In this document: positions 1-9,082 of the stretch, piece after piece
Layout: the number at the start of each line of letters is the position of its first letter
Position numbering within the stretch: the first letter of the stretch is position 1
From: G965205255 sp965205255
GTDB taxonomy: Bacteria; Pseudomonadota; Gammaproteobacteria; Pseudomonadales; Endozoicomonadaceae
NCBI GenBank assembly: GCA_965205255.1
Contig: OZ242051.1
Span: 2,914,001 to 2,978,000 of the forward strand
DNA length: 64,000 bases
Reading direction: 5' to 3'
The notes under the pieces: model-generated
Database searches by the model: none
What the model saw: only the letters and a program-made list of their open reading frames with translations
Told to the model about the DNA's origin: nothing
Program-made: the position numbers and the translations under genes

Positions 1-24
1 CCTTAAAAAGGAGTTAGTTAAAGT

Positions 25-408
25 ATGTCTTTTTTGAAAAAAATATTTACTGTGGTAACACTTCTTAGCTTAGGGGGCTGTGCTTCAATGTTTAATGGAA
101 GTACACAACTCATGACGCTTTCAACCACAAATGGAAAATCGGTTAAAGCAATGATTAGTAATGCAGGAAATACCTATTATTCAACTTTACCTGATAGCAT
201 CACTGCAACTCATGATGTTAACAGCATTTCTGTTTTTGTTAGTGATAAGAACTATGAATCAACCGAATATAGAGTACCTAAAAGTATTACACCCGCTTTT
301 TGGGCAAATATTCTGTTCTGGCCAGGTTTTTTTGTTGATATGGCAACCGGTGACATGTGGAAGTACCCTTCAGATGTTATTGTTCCGCTAACCGCAAAAA
401 AAGCATGA
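25..408 (+). CDS. small outer-membrane lipoprotein, unknown role
   Basis: A 127-residue protein with a lipoprotein signal peptide: basic start MSFLKK, hydrophobic stretch, and a lipobox LGGC whose cysteine is residue 19. An AAGGAG ribosome site lies about 11 bases before the ATG. The mature part has a short beta-rich segment (about 22-80) resembling PEGA-like lipoproteins, then a hydrophobic segment FWANILFWPGFFVDMATG near residues 92-109 that is typical of small proteobacterial lipoproteins carrying a glycine-rich helix. The residue after the lipid-anchored cysteine is alanine, which would favour outer-membrane sorting. It stands alone; the next gene begins almost 400 bases downstream. I do not recognise a specific function. 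Confidence 0.7.
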   Translation: MSFLKKIFTVVTLLSLGGCASMFNGSTQLMTLSTTNGKSVKAMISNAGNTYYSTLPDSITATHDVNSISVFVSDKNYESTEYRVPKSITPAFWANILFWPGFFVDMATGDMWKYPSDVIVPLTAKKA

Positions 409-440
409 TGGAGTGGAATGGAGTAGCTTATTCGGAGTCA

Positions 441-506
441 TAGCAAAACCTGCTTCTAGCTTCTTATTGCGCTACTTTCCTGATTTTGGTGTTATGCGTT
501 GCATTT
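441..506 (+). repeat. partial copy of dispersed repeat family A
   Basis: The left-hand part of the MITE-like repeat described at 18875-19034: an AAAACCTGCTTCTAGCTTCT terminal segment, then CTACTTTCCTGAT and GTTATGCGTTGCA. The right half is missing. It lies in the otherwise empty 409-784 gap, in which I see nothing else recognisable. Confidence 0.6.
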
Positions 507-784
507 AAATTTTTTATACTTGTATAAAAAAAGGTGTTTTTATCTATAAATACTGTTTGCAGAATAACGTTTATACTGCAATCTGTTTTGTAATTGTTAG
601 GATGGGTATTCTGTTATTAATCATCTTTATGAAGGTACTGTAACCGTTAAGAAGTGCTTGTTGTGATAGGTTCAGTATCTGATAGCAGGATTAGAGATGT
701 TATATACAAAAATATAGGTAGCGGGCTTTAGTATTAGGTGGCAAGTAATAGTGTCTCATTTAGTGATTTTTTGGATAAAAATAT

Positions 785-1897
785 ATGAGTAACCCTGAGA
801 ACAATAATATTTATAAAACAAAACGCAGGGTAACGGCTTCTATTATCGTATTTGCTTTGCTCATGCTAATATATTATCGTTACTATCAGCGTCCAGTAGA
901 GTATACATTTTCTGGCTCTGTTATGGGAACATCTTATCACGTAAAGTATTTGTCAAAACGTTTATCAGAGGCGAGACAGCGAGAAATTGCAACTAAAGTT
1001 TCTGGTGCTCTACATCGTATTGATAATAAAATGTCCACCTATAAGCCTGCCTCTGAGTTGATGAAGTTCAATGCTTGGCCAGTGAATAAACCCTTTCCAG
1101 TTTCTAGCGATTTAGCAGGAATACTTCAGGAAAGCAAAAAAATTTCGGTTCTCTCTCACGGGGCTTACGATGTAACTATTGGGAATTTGGTTAATCTTTG
1201 GGGGTTTGGACCTTACAAAAATTCGATGGCACCTGCATTTATTGCTATGCAAAAAGATAAGACCGTTCATCACATTCCTTCAAATTCGTTGATTAAAAAA
1301 GCAAAAAATGAATCAGGTTATCAATATTTAGAGGTTGATGTTTACAGAAAAATTGTTACCAAAAAGAAAAAAATGTTTGTTGATCTTTCTTCTATCGCTA
1401 AAGGTTATGGTGTGGATGTTGCTGCCCGCTCGTTAAAAGAAAGTGGAATCGCTAATTATATGGTAGAAGTAGGTGGTGAAATACATGTTGAAGGTAATAG
1501 TCTGAACAAGGAACCTTGGCGTATTGCAATTCGCTCACCTGTACAAGCTCAGGAGACCCCTTATAAAACTATTTATTTGAAAAATGAGGGTATGGCAACA
1601 TCAGGAGATTATCTCAATTACTATGACGTAAATCATATTCGCTATAGTCATGAAATAGATCCACGTACCGGATATCCGAAAGCAAACAATATCGCTTCGG
1701 TCACTGTTATTGCGCCAAACACTACTCTGGCAGATGCTTATTCAACGATGTTTATGATTTTAAAGCCAGAAGAAGGCAGGGCGTTGGCAGATAAGCTTGA
1801 TCTTGCTGTTTATTTTATTTATCGGATGACTGGAGACCACGGGTTCACAACCTACGCTACACCATCGTTTCAAAAATTTACCGCACAGCGAGGCTAG
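785..1897 (+). CDS. apbE: FAD:protein FMN transferase ApbE
   Basis: ApbE covalently attaches FMN from FAD to threonines of target proteins in the periplasm, including NqrB and NqrC of the Na+-translocating NADH:quinone reductase. The 370-residue protein has an N-terminal membrane anchor (about 16-34) rather than a lipobox, followed by the family landmarks: SGSVMGTSYHVKY near 43-55, DVTIGNLVNLWGFGP near 128, VDLSSIAKGYGVD near 199, the HEIDPRTGYP motif near 288 and ADAYSTMF near 315, which supplies metal-binding Asp and Thr residues. The stop codon is followed after one base by the ATG of nqrM, so the two are probably co-transcribed. The nqrA-F genes they would serve are not in this window. 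Confidence 0.93.
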   Translation: MSNPENNNIYKTKRRVTASIIVFALLMLIYYRYYQRPVEYTFSGSVMGTSYHVKYLSKRLSEARQREIATKVSGALHRIDNKMSTYKPASELMKFNAWPVNKPFPVSSDLAGILQESKKISVLSHGAYDVTIGNLVNLWGFGPYKNSMAPAFIAMQKDKTVHHIPSNSLIKKAKNESGYQYLEVDVYRKIVTKKKKMFVDLSSIAKGYGVDVAARSLKESGIANYMVEVGGEIHVEGNSLNKEPWRIAIRSPVQAQETPYKTIYLKNEGMATSGDYLNYYDVNHIRYSHEIDPRTGYPKANNIASVTVIAPNTTLADAYSTMFMILKPEEGRALADKLDLAVYFIYRMTGDHGFTTYATPSFQKFTAQRG

Positions 1898-1898
1898 T

Positions 1899-2078
1899 AT
1901 GACCACATGGATCTTAACCTTTATTATTCTGGGTATCACTGTCTTGGCGATGGCAGCAGGTGTGCTTTTGTCTAAAAAACCACTTAAGGGCTCCTGTGGT
2001 GGGCTAAATAAATTGGGTCTGAAGGAAAATTGTCCTGTTTGTGGTTATCGTTCAGGTCAGACAGATAAAAAAAAATAA
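1899..2078 (+). CDS. nqrM: NqrM, Na+-NQR assembly/iron-delivery protein
   Basis: A 59-residue protein directly after apbE. It has one N-terminal membrane helix (about 4-24, ending AMAAGVLLSKK) and a cysteine-rich C-terminal part: GSCGGLNKLG (Cys33) and ENCPVCGY (Cys45, Cys48). This is the DUF539/NqrM signature; the family is needed for maturation of the Na+-NQR complex, probably through iron delivery to the NqrD/NqrE cysteine site. The apbE-nqrM order is the usual one at the end of nqr operons. A reading-frame and length check gives a clean ATG to TAA, with a lysine-rich tail. Confidence 0.9.
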   Translation: MTTWILTFIILGITVLAMAAGVLLSKKPLKGSCGGLNKLGLKENCPVCGYRSGQTDKKK

Positions 2079-2187
2079 CAGTTTCTGAGGAAAGTAGCAG
2101 TCAATATACAATGAATAATTCAGAGCACCGACGGGTTATGTGATAGTTTAATTTTATGCCTGCATTAGCTGACTGAAGAAAGTGAAT

Positions 2188-2281
2188 AAATAGTTTAAAT
2201 AGTTTAAATAGTTTAAATAGTTTAAATAGTTTAAATAGTTTAAATAGTTTAAATAGTTTAAATAGTTTAAATAGTTTAAAT
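2188..2281. repeat. tandem array of 10 copies of AAATAGTTT
   Basis: Ten perfect, uninterrupted copies of the 9-base unit AAATAGTTT plus a 4-base partial copy, ending 33 bases before the start codon of the SNF-type transporter at 2315. Every unit contains the palindrome TTTAAA at its junction with the next. The plus strand has a TAG stop in one frame. The minus strand reads as a lysine-leucine-phenylalanine repeat, which looks incidental. A perfect short tandem array just upstream of a membrane transporter is a classic site for slipped-strand length variation that alters expression. Confidence 0.95.
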
Positions 2282-2314
2282 GGCAGGGTGCTGTTGTAGT
2301 GAGGTTGAAATTTA

Positions 2315-3658
2315 ATGCCGAGTAATAAAGTATTATCAGTAATGTCGTCTAATAAAGCGTTTATATTGGCGGTAACAGGGGCTGCGGTCGGCATTGGAAG
2401 TATTTGGCGAATGCCCTATATGATAGGAGAAAATGGTGGAAGTGTTTTTATCGTTTGTTATCTGGCCTTTATCCTTTTATTAGGTCTGCCAGCTGTAATT
2501 TCTGAGGTAATTATTGGAAAAGTGGGTCGCCAGCCTCCGATATTATCACTTACATCTATTGCACAGTCTTCTAATGCTTCCACAAAATGGAGGCACATTG
2601 GTGTGTTGGGAACATTAGGGGCAACGTTGATATTATCATTTTATTGCGTGGTAAGTGGTTGGGGCATTTACTATTTAGGTACTTCATTTACTCACCTGAA
2701 GATTAATCAGGTTTCGATGGCCAAGCATGTTTTCAACAACTTACTGACCAATCCATTTTTGGTTCTTTTGTTTAGTACCATTTTTTTGATTTTAACTTTC
2801 GGTGTTAGTGCTTTTAAGATCAATAAAGGCATTGAGCGCCTAAATGATACGCTAATGCCTCTGCTTTACCTGATTCTTATAGTATTGCTGATTTATGCAA
2901 TGACGCTTCCTGGATTTCACACGGCTTTACACTATCTTCTTTATCCTGACTGGTCAAAACTATCAACAAGTATGTTATTAACAGCGATGGGCATGGCCTT
3001 TTTTACACTGGCAACAGGCGCATGTTGTTTGATGGCTTATGGAGCATATATGCCCGAGAAACAGTCGATTGTTTCGAGTGTTAGCTGGGTTGCGGTTATC
3101 AACTTGTGTGTAACCATTTGTGCAGGCTTGTCTATTTTCTCAATTGTTTTTTCTTATGGTATGAGCGCTTCGTCAGGTCCAGGGCTGATTTTTATGGCTT
3201 TGCCTGTAGCTCTGCATGATATGCCACTGGGAATATGGGTTATGCCTCTATTCTTTTTTCTGTTAATTATTGCTTGCTGGACATCTTCTGTAAACCTGGC
3301 TGAACCATTGGTCACCGCATTGGCGCATAAATTAAGCAGCAGAAGGAAAGGTGCCTTGCTTTCGGGTCTGATTGTCTGGTGTCTGAGCTTGATTCCAGCA
3401 CTTTCTTTTAATCTATTTAAAAATACAACCATATTTGATAAAGATATTTTTACCGTTTACACCGGGTTTGCAACGGATGTATTACTACCTGTAACAGGAT
3501 TTTTAATTTTATTCTTTACTGGTTTTATAATGAAAAAAACAGTGTTTTATCAGCACTTAAAAGCGTATTCTGTGTGGAGTCGTATTTGGTACTGTTTGAT
3601 TAAATACATTAGCCCTTGGTGTCTATTATTGATTTTTATAGCAAATATGGTGAAATGA
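2315..3658 (+). CDS. sodium:neurotransmitter symporter (SNF/NSS) family transporter
   Basis: A 447-residue membrane protein of the neurotransmitter:sodium symporter family, which couples Na+ to uptake of amino acids or related amines (LeuT fold). The first helix carries the signature FILAVTGAAVGIGSIWRMPY followed by MIGENGGSVF, the region that forms the unwound TM1 substrate and Na+ site. About 11-12 hydrophobic segments follow. The ATG at 2315 has GAGG ten bases upstream. A second ATG at 2342 starts a near-repeat of the first nine codons (MPSNK... then MSSNK...), so the start is not certain. The substrate cannot be told from sequence. The 9-bp tandem array sits directly upstream and may tune expression. 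Confidence 0.88.
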   Translation: MPSNKVLSVMSSNKAFILAVTGAAVGIGSIWRMPYMIGENGGSVFIVCYLAFILLLGLPAVISEVIIGKVGRQPPILSLTSIAQSSNASTKWRHIGVLGTLGATLILSFYCVVSGWGIYYLGTSFTHLKINQVSMAKHVFNNLLTNPFLVLLFSTIFLILTFGVSAFKINKGIERLNDTLMPLLYLILIVLLIYAMTLPGFHTALHYLLYPDWSKLSTSMLLTAMGMAFFTLATGACCLMAYGAYMPEKQSIVSSVSWVAVINLCVTICAGLSIFSIVFSYGMSASSGPGLIFMALPVALHDMPLGIWVMPLFFFLLIIACWTSSVNLAEPLVTALAHKLSSRRKGALLSGLIVWCLSLIPALSFNLFKNTTIFDKDIFTVYTGFATDVLLPVTGFLILFFTGFIMKKTVFYQHLKAYSVWSRIWYCLIKYISPWCLLLIFIANMVK

Positions 3659-3832
3659 TTACTGTTTAGCAGACTGTTTTAATGGAGAAAGGTATTTGAA
3701 TCTTCTTATCATAAGGCTTTCGTCGCTGTTTAATGATAGAGTTTTGTGATAAAAGCTTCCTTTTTTTTGAAAAATCTCTTATCCTTTTCGCCTTTAGATC
3801 AGACTATAAAATTATTAGAGACGCGATTATCT

Positions 3833-5332
3833 ATGTGTGGTGTAAGTGGCATCGTAAGTTTTGAAAATGTAAGCGCATCATTATATGAAGCACTGACAGT
3901 TCTTCAGCATCGAGGACAGGATGCAGCAGGGATTGCTACTTGTCATAAAAATCGATTTTACCTAAGAAAAGCTAACGGTCTGGTTAAAGACGTGTTTCAT
4001 ACCCGTCACATGAAAAGACTTCAGGGGAATATGGGAATAGGGCATGTGCGTTATCCTACTGCAGGAACACTTAAGGCCTCAGAATCACAGCCTTTTTATG
4101 TAAACTCTCCTTATGGTATTATGTTGGCTCACAACGGAAATCTTACCAATGCGGATGTATTGCGTAATGAAATTATTAATAACGAATACCGCCACCTTAA
4201 CACTCAATCTGATTCTGAAATTTTACTTAATATTCTTGCCCACGGCCTTCAGGTGCAAAACCCAAGTAAGCTCACCCCTCAAGCATTGTTTAACGCTGTC
4301 TCCGGGGTTAATAAACGTTGCCTTGGCGGATATGCTGTAGTAGCACTTTTAAGTGGTGGAGGGCTTTTAGCTTTCAGAGATCCACATGGTATTCGACCAC
4401 TGGTTCTAGGTTGCAGGGTGACAGATAAAGGTACTGAGTACATGGTAGCATCGGAGTCGGTGGCGCTCGATTGCACAGGCTTTCAGATTATGCGGGATAT
4501 TGCTCCGGGTGAGGCTGTATACATCGATGAAAACAGACAGTTACATGTGGCTATTTGTGCAGATCAGACAGAGCTTTCTCCTTGTTTGTTTGAATACGTT
4601 TATATGGCAAGACCTGATTCAGTTATCGACAATATTTCTGTTTATACCGCTCGTGTTAAAATGGGACGGGTTCTGGCTCAAACAGTAAAAAATAAACTGG
4701 CTGGTGAATATATTGATGTGGTGATGCCAATTCCAGATAGTAGCAGAGCTTCTGCATTAGAGCTTTCCAGTTGCTTGAACCTGCCTTACAGGGAAGGATT
4801 AGTAAAGAATCGTTATATCGGACGAACGTTTATTATGCCAGGTCAGGAAACACGCAGTAAGTCGGTTCGCCGGAAACTCAATGCTATTAAAGCTGAGTTT
4901 GAAGGAAAAAACGTATTACTGGTGGATGATTCAATTGTAAGGGGAACCACTTGTCGAAAGATTATTGAAATGGCAAAAGAAGCTGGTGCTAAAAAAGTGT
5001 TTTTTTGTTCGGCTGCGCCTCCGGTGCGTTATCCAAACGTTTATGGTATTGATATGCCGGCTGCGAGCGAACTCGTAGCTTATAATCGCACAACAGAACA
5101 AGTTTGCGAATATATAGGTGCTGATGCCTTGATTTACCAGGATTTGAAATTAGTAACCGATGCTTTGTTGTCGGAAAATTCAGAAATCAAACGTTTTGAC
5201 AGTGCTGTATTTGACGGCAATTATCTTGTTGGAAATATTAACCACCAGTATCTTGATGATCTTGAAAAGTCACGTGTAGATAAAAATGTATTAGCTGTTA
5301 ACGAGGATACGCAAGAAGATGTATCTATGTAG
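3833..5332 (+). CDS. purF: amidophosphoribosyltransferase PurF
   Basis: PurF catalyses the first committed step of purine synthesis, forming phosphoribosylamine from PRPP and glutamine. The correct start is the ATG at 3833, because the protein must begin Met-Cys so that Cys2 becomes the N-terminal nucleophile after methionine removal. The open frame extends 29 codons upstream to 3746, but that extension would bury the nucleophile. With this start it is 499 residues, close to the E. coli length. Visible landmarks are MCGVSGIV at the N-terminus, GHVRYPTAGTL and AHNGNLTN in the glutaminase domain, and the PRPP-binding loop LLVDDSIVRGTTCRKI near residues 361-376. There is no cluster-binding cysteine set or propeptide, so it is the E. 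coli type. cvpA, often adjacent, is not here. Confidence 0.95.
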   Translation: MCGVSGIVSFENVSASLYEALTVLQHRGQDAAGIATCHKNRFYLRKANGLVKDVFHTRHMKRLQGNMGIGHVRYPTAGTLKASESQPFYVNSPYGIMLAHNGNLTNADVLRNEIINNEYRHLNTQSDSEILLNILAHGLQVQNPSKLTPQALFNAVSGVNKRCLGGYAVVALLSGGGLLAFRDPHGIRPLVLGCRVTDKGTEYMVASESVALDCTGFQIMRDIAPGEAVYIDENRQLHVAICADQTELSPCLFEYVYMARPDSVIDNISVYTARVKMGRVLAQTVKNKLAGEYIDVVMPIPDSSRASALELSSCLNLPYREGLVKNRYIGRTFIMPGQETRSKSVRRKLNAIKAEFEGKNVLLVDDSIVRGTTCRKIIEMAKEAGAKKVFFCSAAPPVRYPNVYGIDMPAASELVAYNRTTEQVCEYIGADALIYQDLKLVTDALLSENSEIKRFDSAVFDGNYLVGNINHQYLDDLEKSRVDKNVLAVNEDTQEDVSM

Positions 5333-5358
5333 ATAGTATGAAATCTTTTTGTAACTTT

Positions 5359-5507
5359 TAATACCTTAGTCTGTTTTATAGCTATTTTTCTGATCTTGCT
5401 GTTATGAACTGAAGTTTCTCGCAATAATAGGCTTACTCTTCATTTTCCTTTAATAGCAAACCATAAAGGAATGTTCATGACAGTAGTCAGAGATAGCTTT
5501 TGGTATA
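5359..5507 (+). repeat. dispersed repeat family A, near-complete copy
   Basis: A near-full copy of the MITE-like element: TTAATACCTTAG at the left end, the internal TTTCTGATCTTGCTGTTATG and TTCTCGCAATAATAGGCTTACT, then AAACCATAAAGGAATGTTCA, and a right end AGCTTTTGGTATAA inverted relative to the left. It occupies part of the 646-base gap after purF. The rest of that gap (5508-5978) is AT-rich with no gene I can support. Confidence 0.75.
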
Positions 5508-5978
5508 AAAGGTAAAAACAGAGCTAGGTTAAGTACGTTATTTCCTTTGTCGTATCTAGATAAACAACAAGCCATATACATGAAAGTAATTTCTTTTAAA
5601 GGATTAATTTCGTTGAAATGATATTATTTAAACAAAACATCTACATGAGTAAGTGGTCGTAGAATTTGTTTGTTTTTTTTATTAGGTTTTATTTTATTTT
5701 TCTGATTCTTTCTTATTAAGTTAAGGGTAAATACTGTTGCCGGATTATGCCTTGTACCTTACCTTTATAACTGAATTTTTTATTTTACCTTTGATGCCAG
5801 TGTTGCGCTGGGTTGATATAGCAAAAGAACCTTAAATATAACGCTGTATATGATAACAGATTAAGTAAATAGGTGTTTGCTTGTGAAATTTACAATAAAT
5901 GTTGCCGGCTGGTTAAAAAAATATTCGTAAAATCACCAGTCTTGGGCGTTTTTTTGATGTATCAGGAAGTTAATTATT

Positions 5979-8234
5979 ATGTCCCGTTTTTTTATTTACT
6001 TATTAATATATGTAACCTCATTCTTGCTGAGTACTTTAAGTGCTTCTGCAAAAAATAACGCATTGAATGCGTTGCAACTAAATATTCCACATATTCATTA
6101 TCCAAGCCTTCTGGCAAAAGAAGAGTCAGAAGCTTATGGTTATAATCAACCAACAGATATTGCTATTTCTGATAAACATAATCTGGCTTATGTGGTAAAC
6201 AATTCAGCAAATTCATTGCTTGCCTGTCCTTTAGATAATAAAGGTGACTTTTTTTCCTGTAACGTAGCAGGCCCTGGTGCGATGGCATATAAAACTCCTG
6301 TAAGTATTGTCCTCAATCCAACCAAACCATTGCTGTATATTACTGATCGTACACATGATGCTGTCAGCACATGCCAGTTAGATTCATCTGGAATGGTAAA
6401 AACCTGTAAAGATGATACTGATCCAAAGTTCGATATGACGTTTGGTCTTGCTCTTTCGCCTGATAATGTGCTTTATGTTTCCAATATCAGTAAAGACAGA
6501 CCTCCAAGTATCAGTAAGTGTGTATTAGATGCTTCAGGAAATCCGGGACCTTGTTCTGATGCCTTGGTTAATGCTCCGCTTGGTAGTCCTGCAGGTTTGA
6601 CATTAAGTAATGATGGAAAAATCATGTTTATTGCAGACTTGATGAAAGGAAAAGTATTTCGTTGCGACGTAGACAGTACAAAAAATCTCACTAATTGTTC
6701 AGATACCGGTGGCACCGGTTTTACTAACCCTATTCGAGTGAAGTTAAGTAAGAAGGGGGACTTTGCCATTGTGGCCAGCTTTGGGAAAAATGTTGTGATG
6801 CGTTGCAGTGTTAGTGCAGATGGTCATTTTTCAAACTGTACGGATAGCCAGGCAAGCAGTGCTAAAATGAAAGCCCTTTATGGTCTTGAGTTAAATAAAG
6901 ATGACACTATTGGTTATCTTTCTGATATTAATGACAACACAGTATATCGTTGCGATATGGACTCAAATGGTAATTTCTCTGGCTGTCGTTATAGTTTGTT
7001 TCCCTTTACCATTAGCCAAAATGGTATAAATGCACAACTGTTTGCAATCAATGCACAACCGGGCGGAGAAAATGATGTTACCATTAAAAATACTTCCGGT
7101 GTCAATTTAAACGGACTTAAATTTGATATTGACGATCAGTATAAATCAATAATTACAGATAAAAGTACGTGTCCTTTAGGCGTTAATGGCAAGCTGGCAG
7201 TTGGTGCTACATGTACATTGCACTATGCAGTTCCTTTGGCTCAGGTTCAGGGAACATTTAATATTAAAATATCAAATAATGGTGCTTTGCTTTACAGTTT
7301 ACCCTTTTCTATCTCTAAAATTACTATGAAGCAAAATGGTAAAAGTTCTGGGGCCGCAATAATGTTTCAGGGTGACAAGAATGGTCAAATCACGTTGAAC
7401 TCTGGCAGCGATATTAATGATTTGAGCATGGTTTTCAGCGGTAATTCTGCATTACAAAATGTATTCACAGGAAATTGTTTGTCGGTAACTTCACTACAAA
7501 AAGGTGGCTCTTGTACATTAAATTACAATTTGCCTATAGATGCTCCTCCAGGGTCTTACTTCTTTTTACTCAAATCCAAAGGGGTAATTGTTTATTCGCT
7601 TAATTTAACAATAAAAAATGGTAATGCGTTGGGAGTTACTGGGGATCGGTTAAAGTTTTATATGTATAATGAAAAAATCATACCGTTTACAAATTTGTCT
7701 AACCGTGACCTTAAAAATGTTAAAATCTGGAGTACTAATAATGATGTATTGAAAATATTAGATGTAAGGTGTTGTTCTGGTAATGCTTGTCCTACTGCCG
7801 ATGTTTCTCCTGGTTTAGCTTGTACTGTTCAATTTTATTTGAAAGATAACCGCTTTCTTTCTACACCTATTAAAATAGGGTTTTCTGCAGATAATATGTC
7901 TACATTGTTTTTTCCCGTTGCTAAAAGTAGCTTTTTGCAAAAAGAAATTGTTGTCAGCAACCGAGGAGCGTATGCCTTAACATATAGTAATCCCATGCTT
8001 GATAAAACGGGGCATGTTGTCATTCAGGGTCATGGTAGTTTTCCTGTAGATATGGATAGCTCAGCTGACGCTGTTATATTTAACAGGCCAGATCTTTTAC
8101 CACAAGGTTTGTTTCCTATCACAAGGCTTAACTTTCATTTCGTGGGAGGTAAAAGTCCCAAGCTTGATAGTAATGGTCATAATGTTACCTGTAATGGTAC
8201 AACGTTGACCGGACATTGCTTCTATAACAATTAG
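5979..8234 (+). CDS. secreted cysteine-stapled beta-propeller protein with Ig-like C-terminal repeats
   Basis: A 751-residue exported protein with a signal peptide (1-24, cut after SASA) and an AGGAA ribosome site about 10 bases before the ATG. Residues about 45-340 form six repeats of NHL/YncE-like propeller blades. Each blade ends in a Cys pair: ACPLDNKGDFFSC, TCQLDSSGMVKTC, KCVLDASGNPGPC, RCDVDSTKNLTNC, RCSVSADGHFSNC and RCDMDSNGNFSGC. This suggests one disulfide per blade, made in the periplasm or outside the cell. From about 350 to 650 there are beta-sandwich Ig-like repeats with the common pattern of a Cys followed by GATCTLHY or GGSCTLNY, as in proteins with ASH-type domains. No catalytic motif is evident. 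The gene at 9083 is a shorter relative. A surface or secreted binding role is inference. Confidence 0.72.
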   Translation: MSRFFIYLLIYVTSFLLSTLSASAKNNALNALQLNIPHIHYPSLLAKEESEAYGYNQPTDIAISDKHNLAYVVNNSANSLLACPLDNKGDFFSCNVAGPGAMAYKTPVSIVLNPTKPLLYITDRTHDAVSTCQLDSSGMVKTCKDDTDPKFDMTFGLALSPDNVLYVSNISKDRPPSISKCVLDASGNPGPCSDALVNAPLGSPAGLTLSNDGKIMFIADLMKGKVFRCDVDSTKNLTNCSDTGGTGFTNPIRVKLSKKGDFAIVASFGKNVVMRCSVSADGHFSNCTDSQASSAKMKALYGLELNKDDTIGYLSDINDNTVYRCDMDSNGNFSGCRYSLFPFTISQNGINAQLFAINAQPGGENDVTIKNTSGVNLNGLKFDIDDQYKSIITDKSTCPLGVNGKLAVGATCTLHYAVPLAQVQGTFNIKISNNGALLYSLPFSISKITMKQNGKSSGAAIMFQGDKNGQITLNSGSDINDLSMVFSGNSALQNVFTGNCLSVTSLQKGGSCTLNYNLPIDAPPGSYFFLLKSKGVIVYSLNLTIKNGNALGVTGDRLKFYMYNEKIIPFTNLSNRDLKNVKIWSTNNDVLKILDVRCCSGNACPTADVSPGLACTVQFYLKDNRFLSTPIKIGFSADNMSTLFFPVAKSSFLQKEIVVSNRGAYALTYSNPMLDKTGHVVIQGHGSFPVDMDSSADAVIFNRPDLLPQGLFPITRLNFHFVGGKSPKLDSNGHNVTCNGTTLTGHCFYNN

Positions 8235-8265
8235 CCAAGCGTGAAATATTCAATTAAAGATAAAG

Positions 8266-8299
8266 GCAGGCATATTACCAACGTAGTATGCCTATTTTA
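8266..8299 (+). terminator. rho-independent terminator, family C hairpin
   Basis: Stem AGGCATA (8268-8274) pairs with TATGCCT (8287-8293) around a 12-base loop and is followed by ATTTTAT. It ends the gene at 5979-8234. Stem, loop and flanks are almost identical to the hairpin at 18784-18817. Confidence 0.7.
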
Positions 8300-8321
8300 T
8301 CTGTACTGAGAGTGTATGAAT

Positions 8322-8485
8322 AATACTAAAACTTGTTTCTTGTTGCTGTTATGAGCACGCTTTTATGACTTACTGTTAAAGGCGAGGTGACGAGTAGGCC
8401 TCTTGCTATTGTAAGAAACTTCAACGCATAAAAGCAAAATTAGAAAAGTAGCAAAAAAAGAAGCTAGAAACAGGTTTGGGTATTA
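8322..8485 (-). repeat. dispersed repeat family A, near-complete copy, opposite orientation
   Basis: Reads TAATACTAAAACTTGTTTCT at one end and AAGCTAGAAACAGGTTTGGG plus TATTA at the other, with internal GCTTTTATGACTTACTGTTA and ACTTCAACGCATAAAAGCAA. It is the reverse complement of the copies at 5359, 18875 and 49648 and matches the orientation at 44088. Confidence 0.8.
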
Positions 8486-8495
8486 GCATAGTAAA

Positions 8496-8586
8496 TTCCA
8501 TGTTTTTATATTGTTGTCGGGAACCATACTCTGTATGTAAGCCTGTGTCTTTCTAATGCCTTTTTCTTATTCTGTCTGGCTCAGGT
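8496..8586 (+). repeat. dispersed repeat family B, copy 1
   Basis: About 90 bases sharing TTCCATGTTTTT, TTGT or TTGC, AACCATACT, AAGCCT and TTTCTTATT-TGTC blocks with 56829-56922. It lies in the 8235-9082 gap. Further on, a 22-base direct repeat ACACAATAAAACT-TTCATACAA occurs at about 8859 and 8892. I see no gene in the rest of the gap. Confidence 0.6.
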
Positions 8587-9082
8587 AGTTAATGGGATAA
8601 AATAGGTTTTATCATGGCAAATATTTATTTTGTTTTCTGGAAAAAAGTATGGTTTGCAACAATAATGGGTAAGCCGTTCGGGTAAAGCATACTTTTGTTT
8701 TACATCGGTAATAGTGCTTGCTCAGTTAGTATCTACTGAAGGTGAAATGGTAATTGCAGTGCAAGTTGCATGTGGAAAAAAACTTCCATGGTTAACTTGA
8801 TTTGACATGTTTTTCTTGTAAAAAAATAAATGATCAGATCACAGATTTTCCTGCTTTACACAATAAAACTATTCATACAATAAAGATTTTCACACAATAA
8901 AACTCTTCATACAAAGAATAACTCCACACTTAATTTAGTAGCTATTTAAAATGGGTGAGCCAGTAATCAGGTGGTATTAAAAACCCGCTATCTCTGAAAG
9001 CGACTGGTAAAGCTATCTTGCACAAAACTTTCGAAAATGGGTTATTTATTACTGAATTTTTTTGTAAATCAGGATAAAAATC

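Noticed and set aside
2188..2281. Possible CRISPR-like array
   Set aside because: Units are 9 bases with no spacers, so it is a simple tandem repeat.
2101..2394. 97-codon minus-strand frame with a Lys-Leu-Phe repeat
   Set aside because: It is produced by the 9-bp array read in reverse and overlaps the start of the SNF transporter; no ribosome site or domain supports it.
5873..6058. 61-codon frame overlapping the propeller gene start
   Set aside because: It overlaps the well-supported signal peptide region in another frame.
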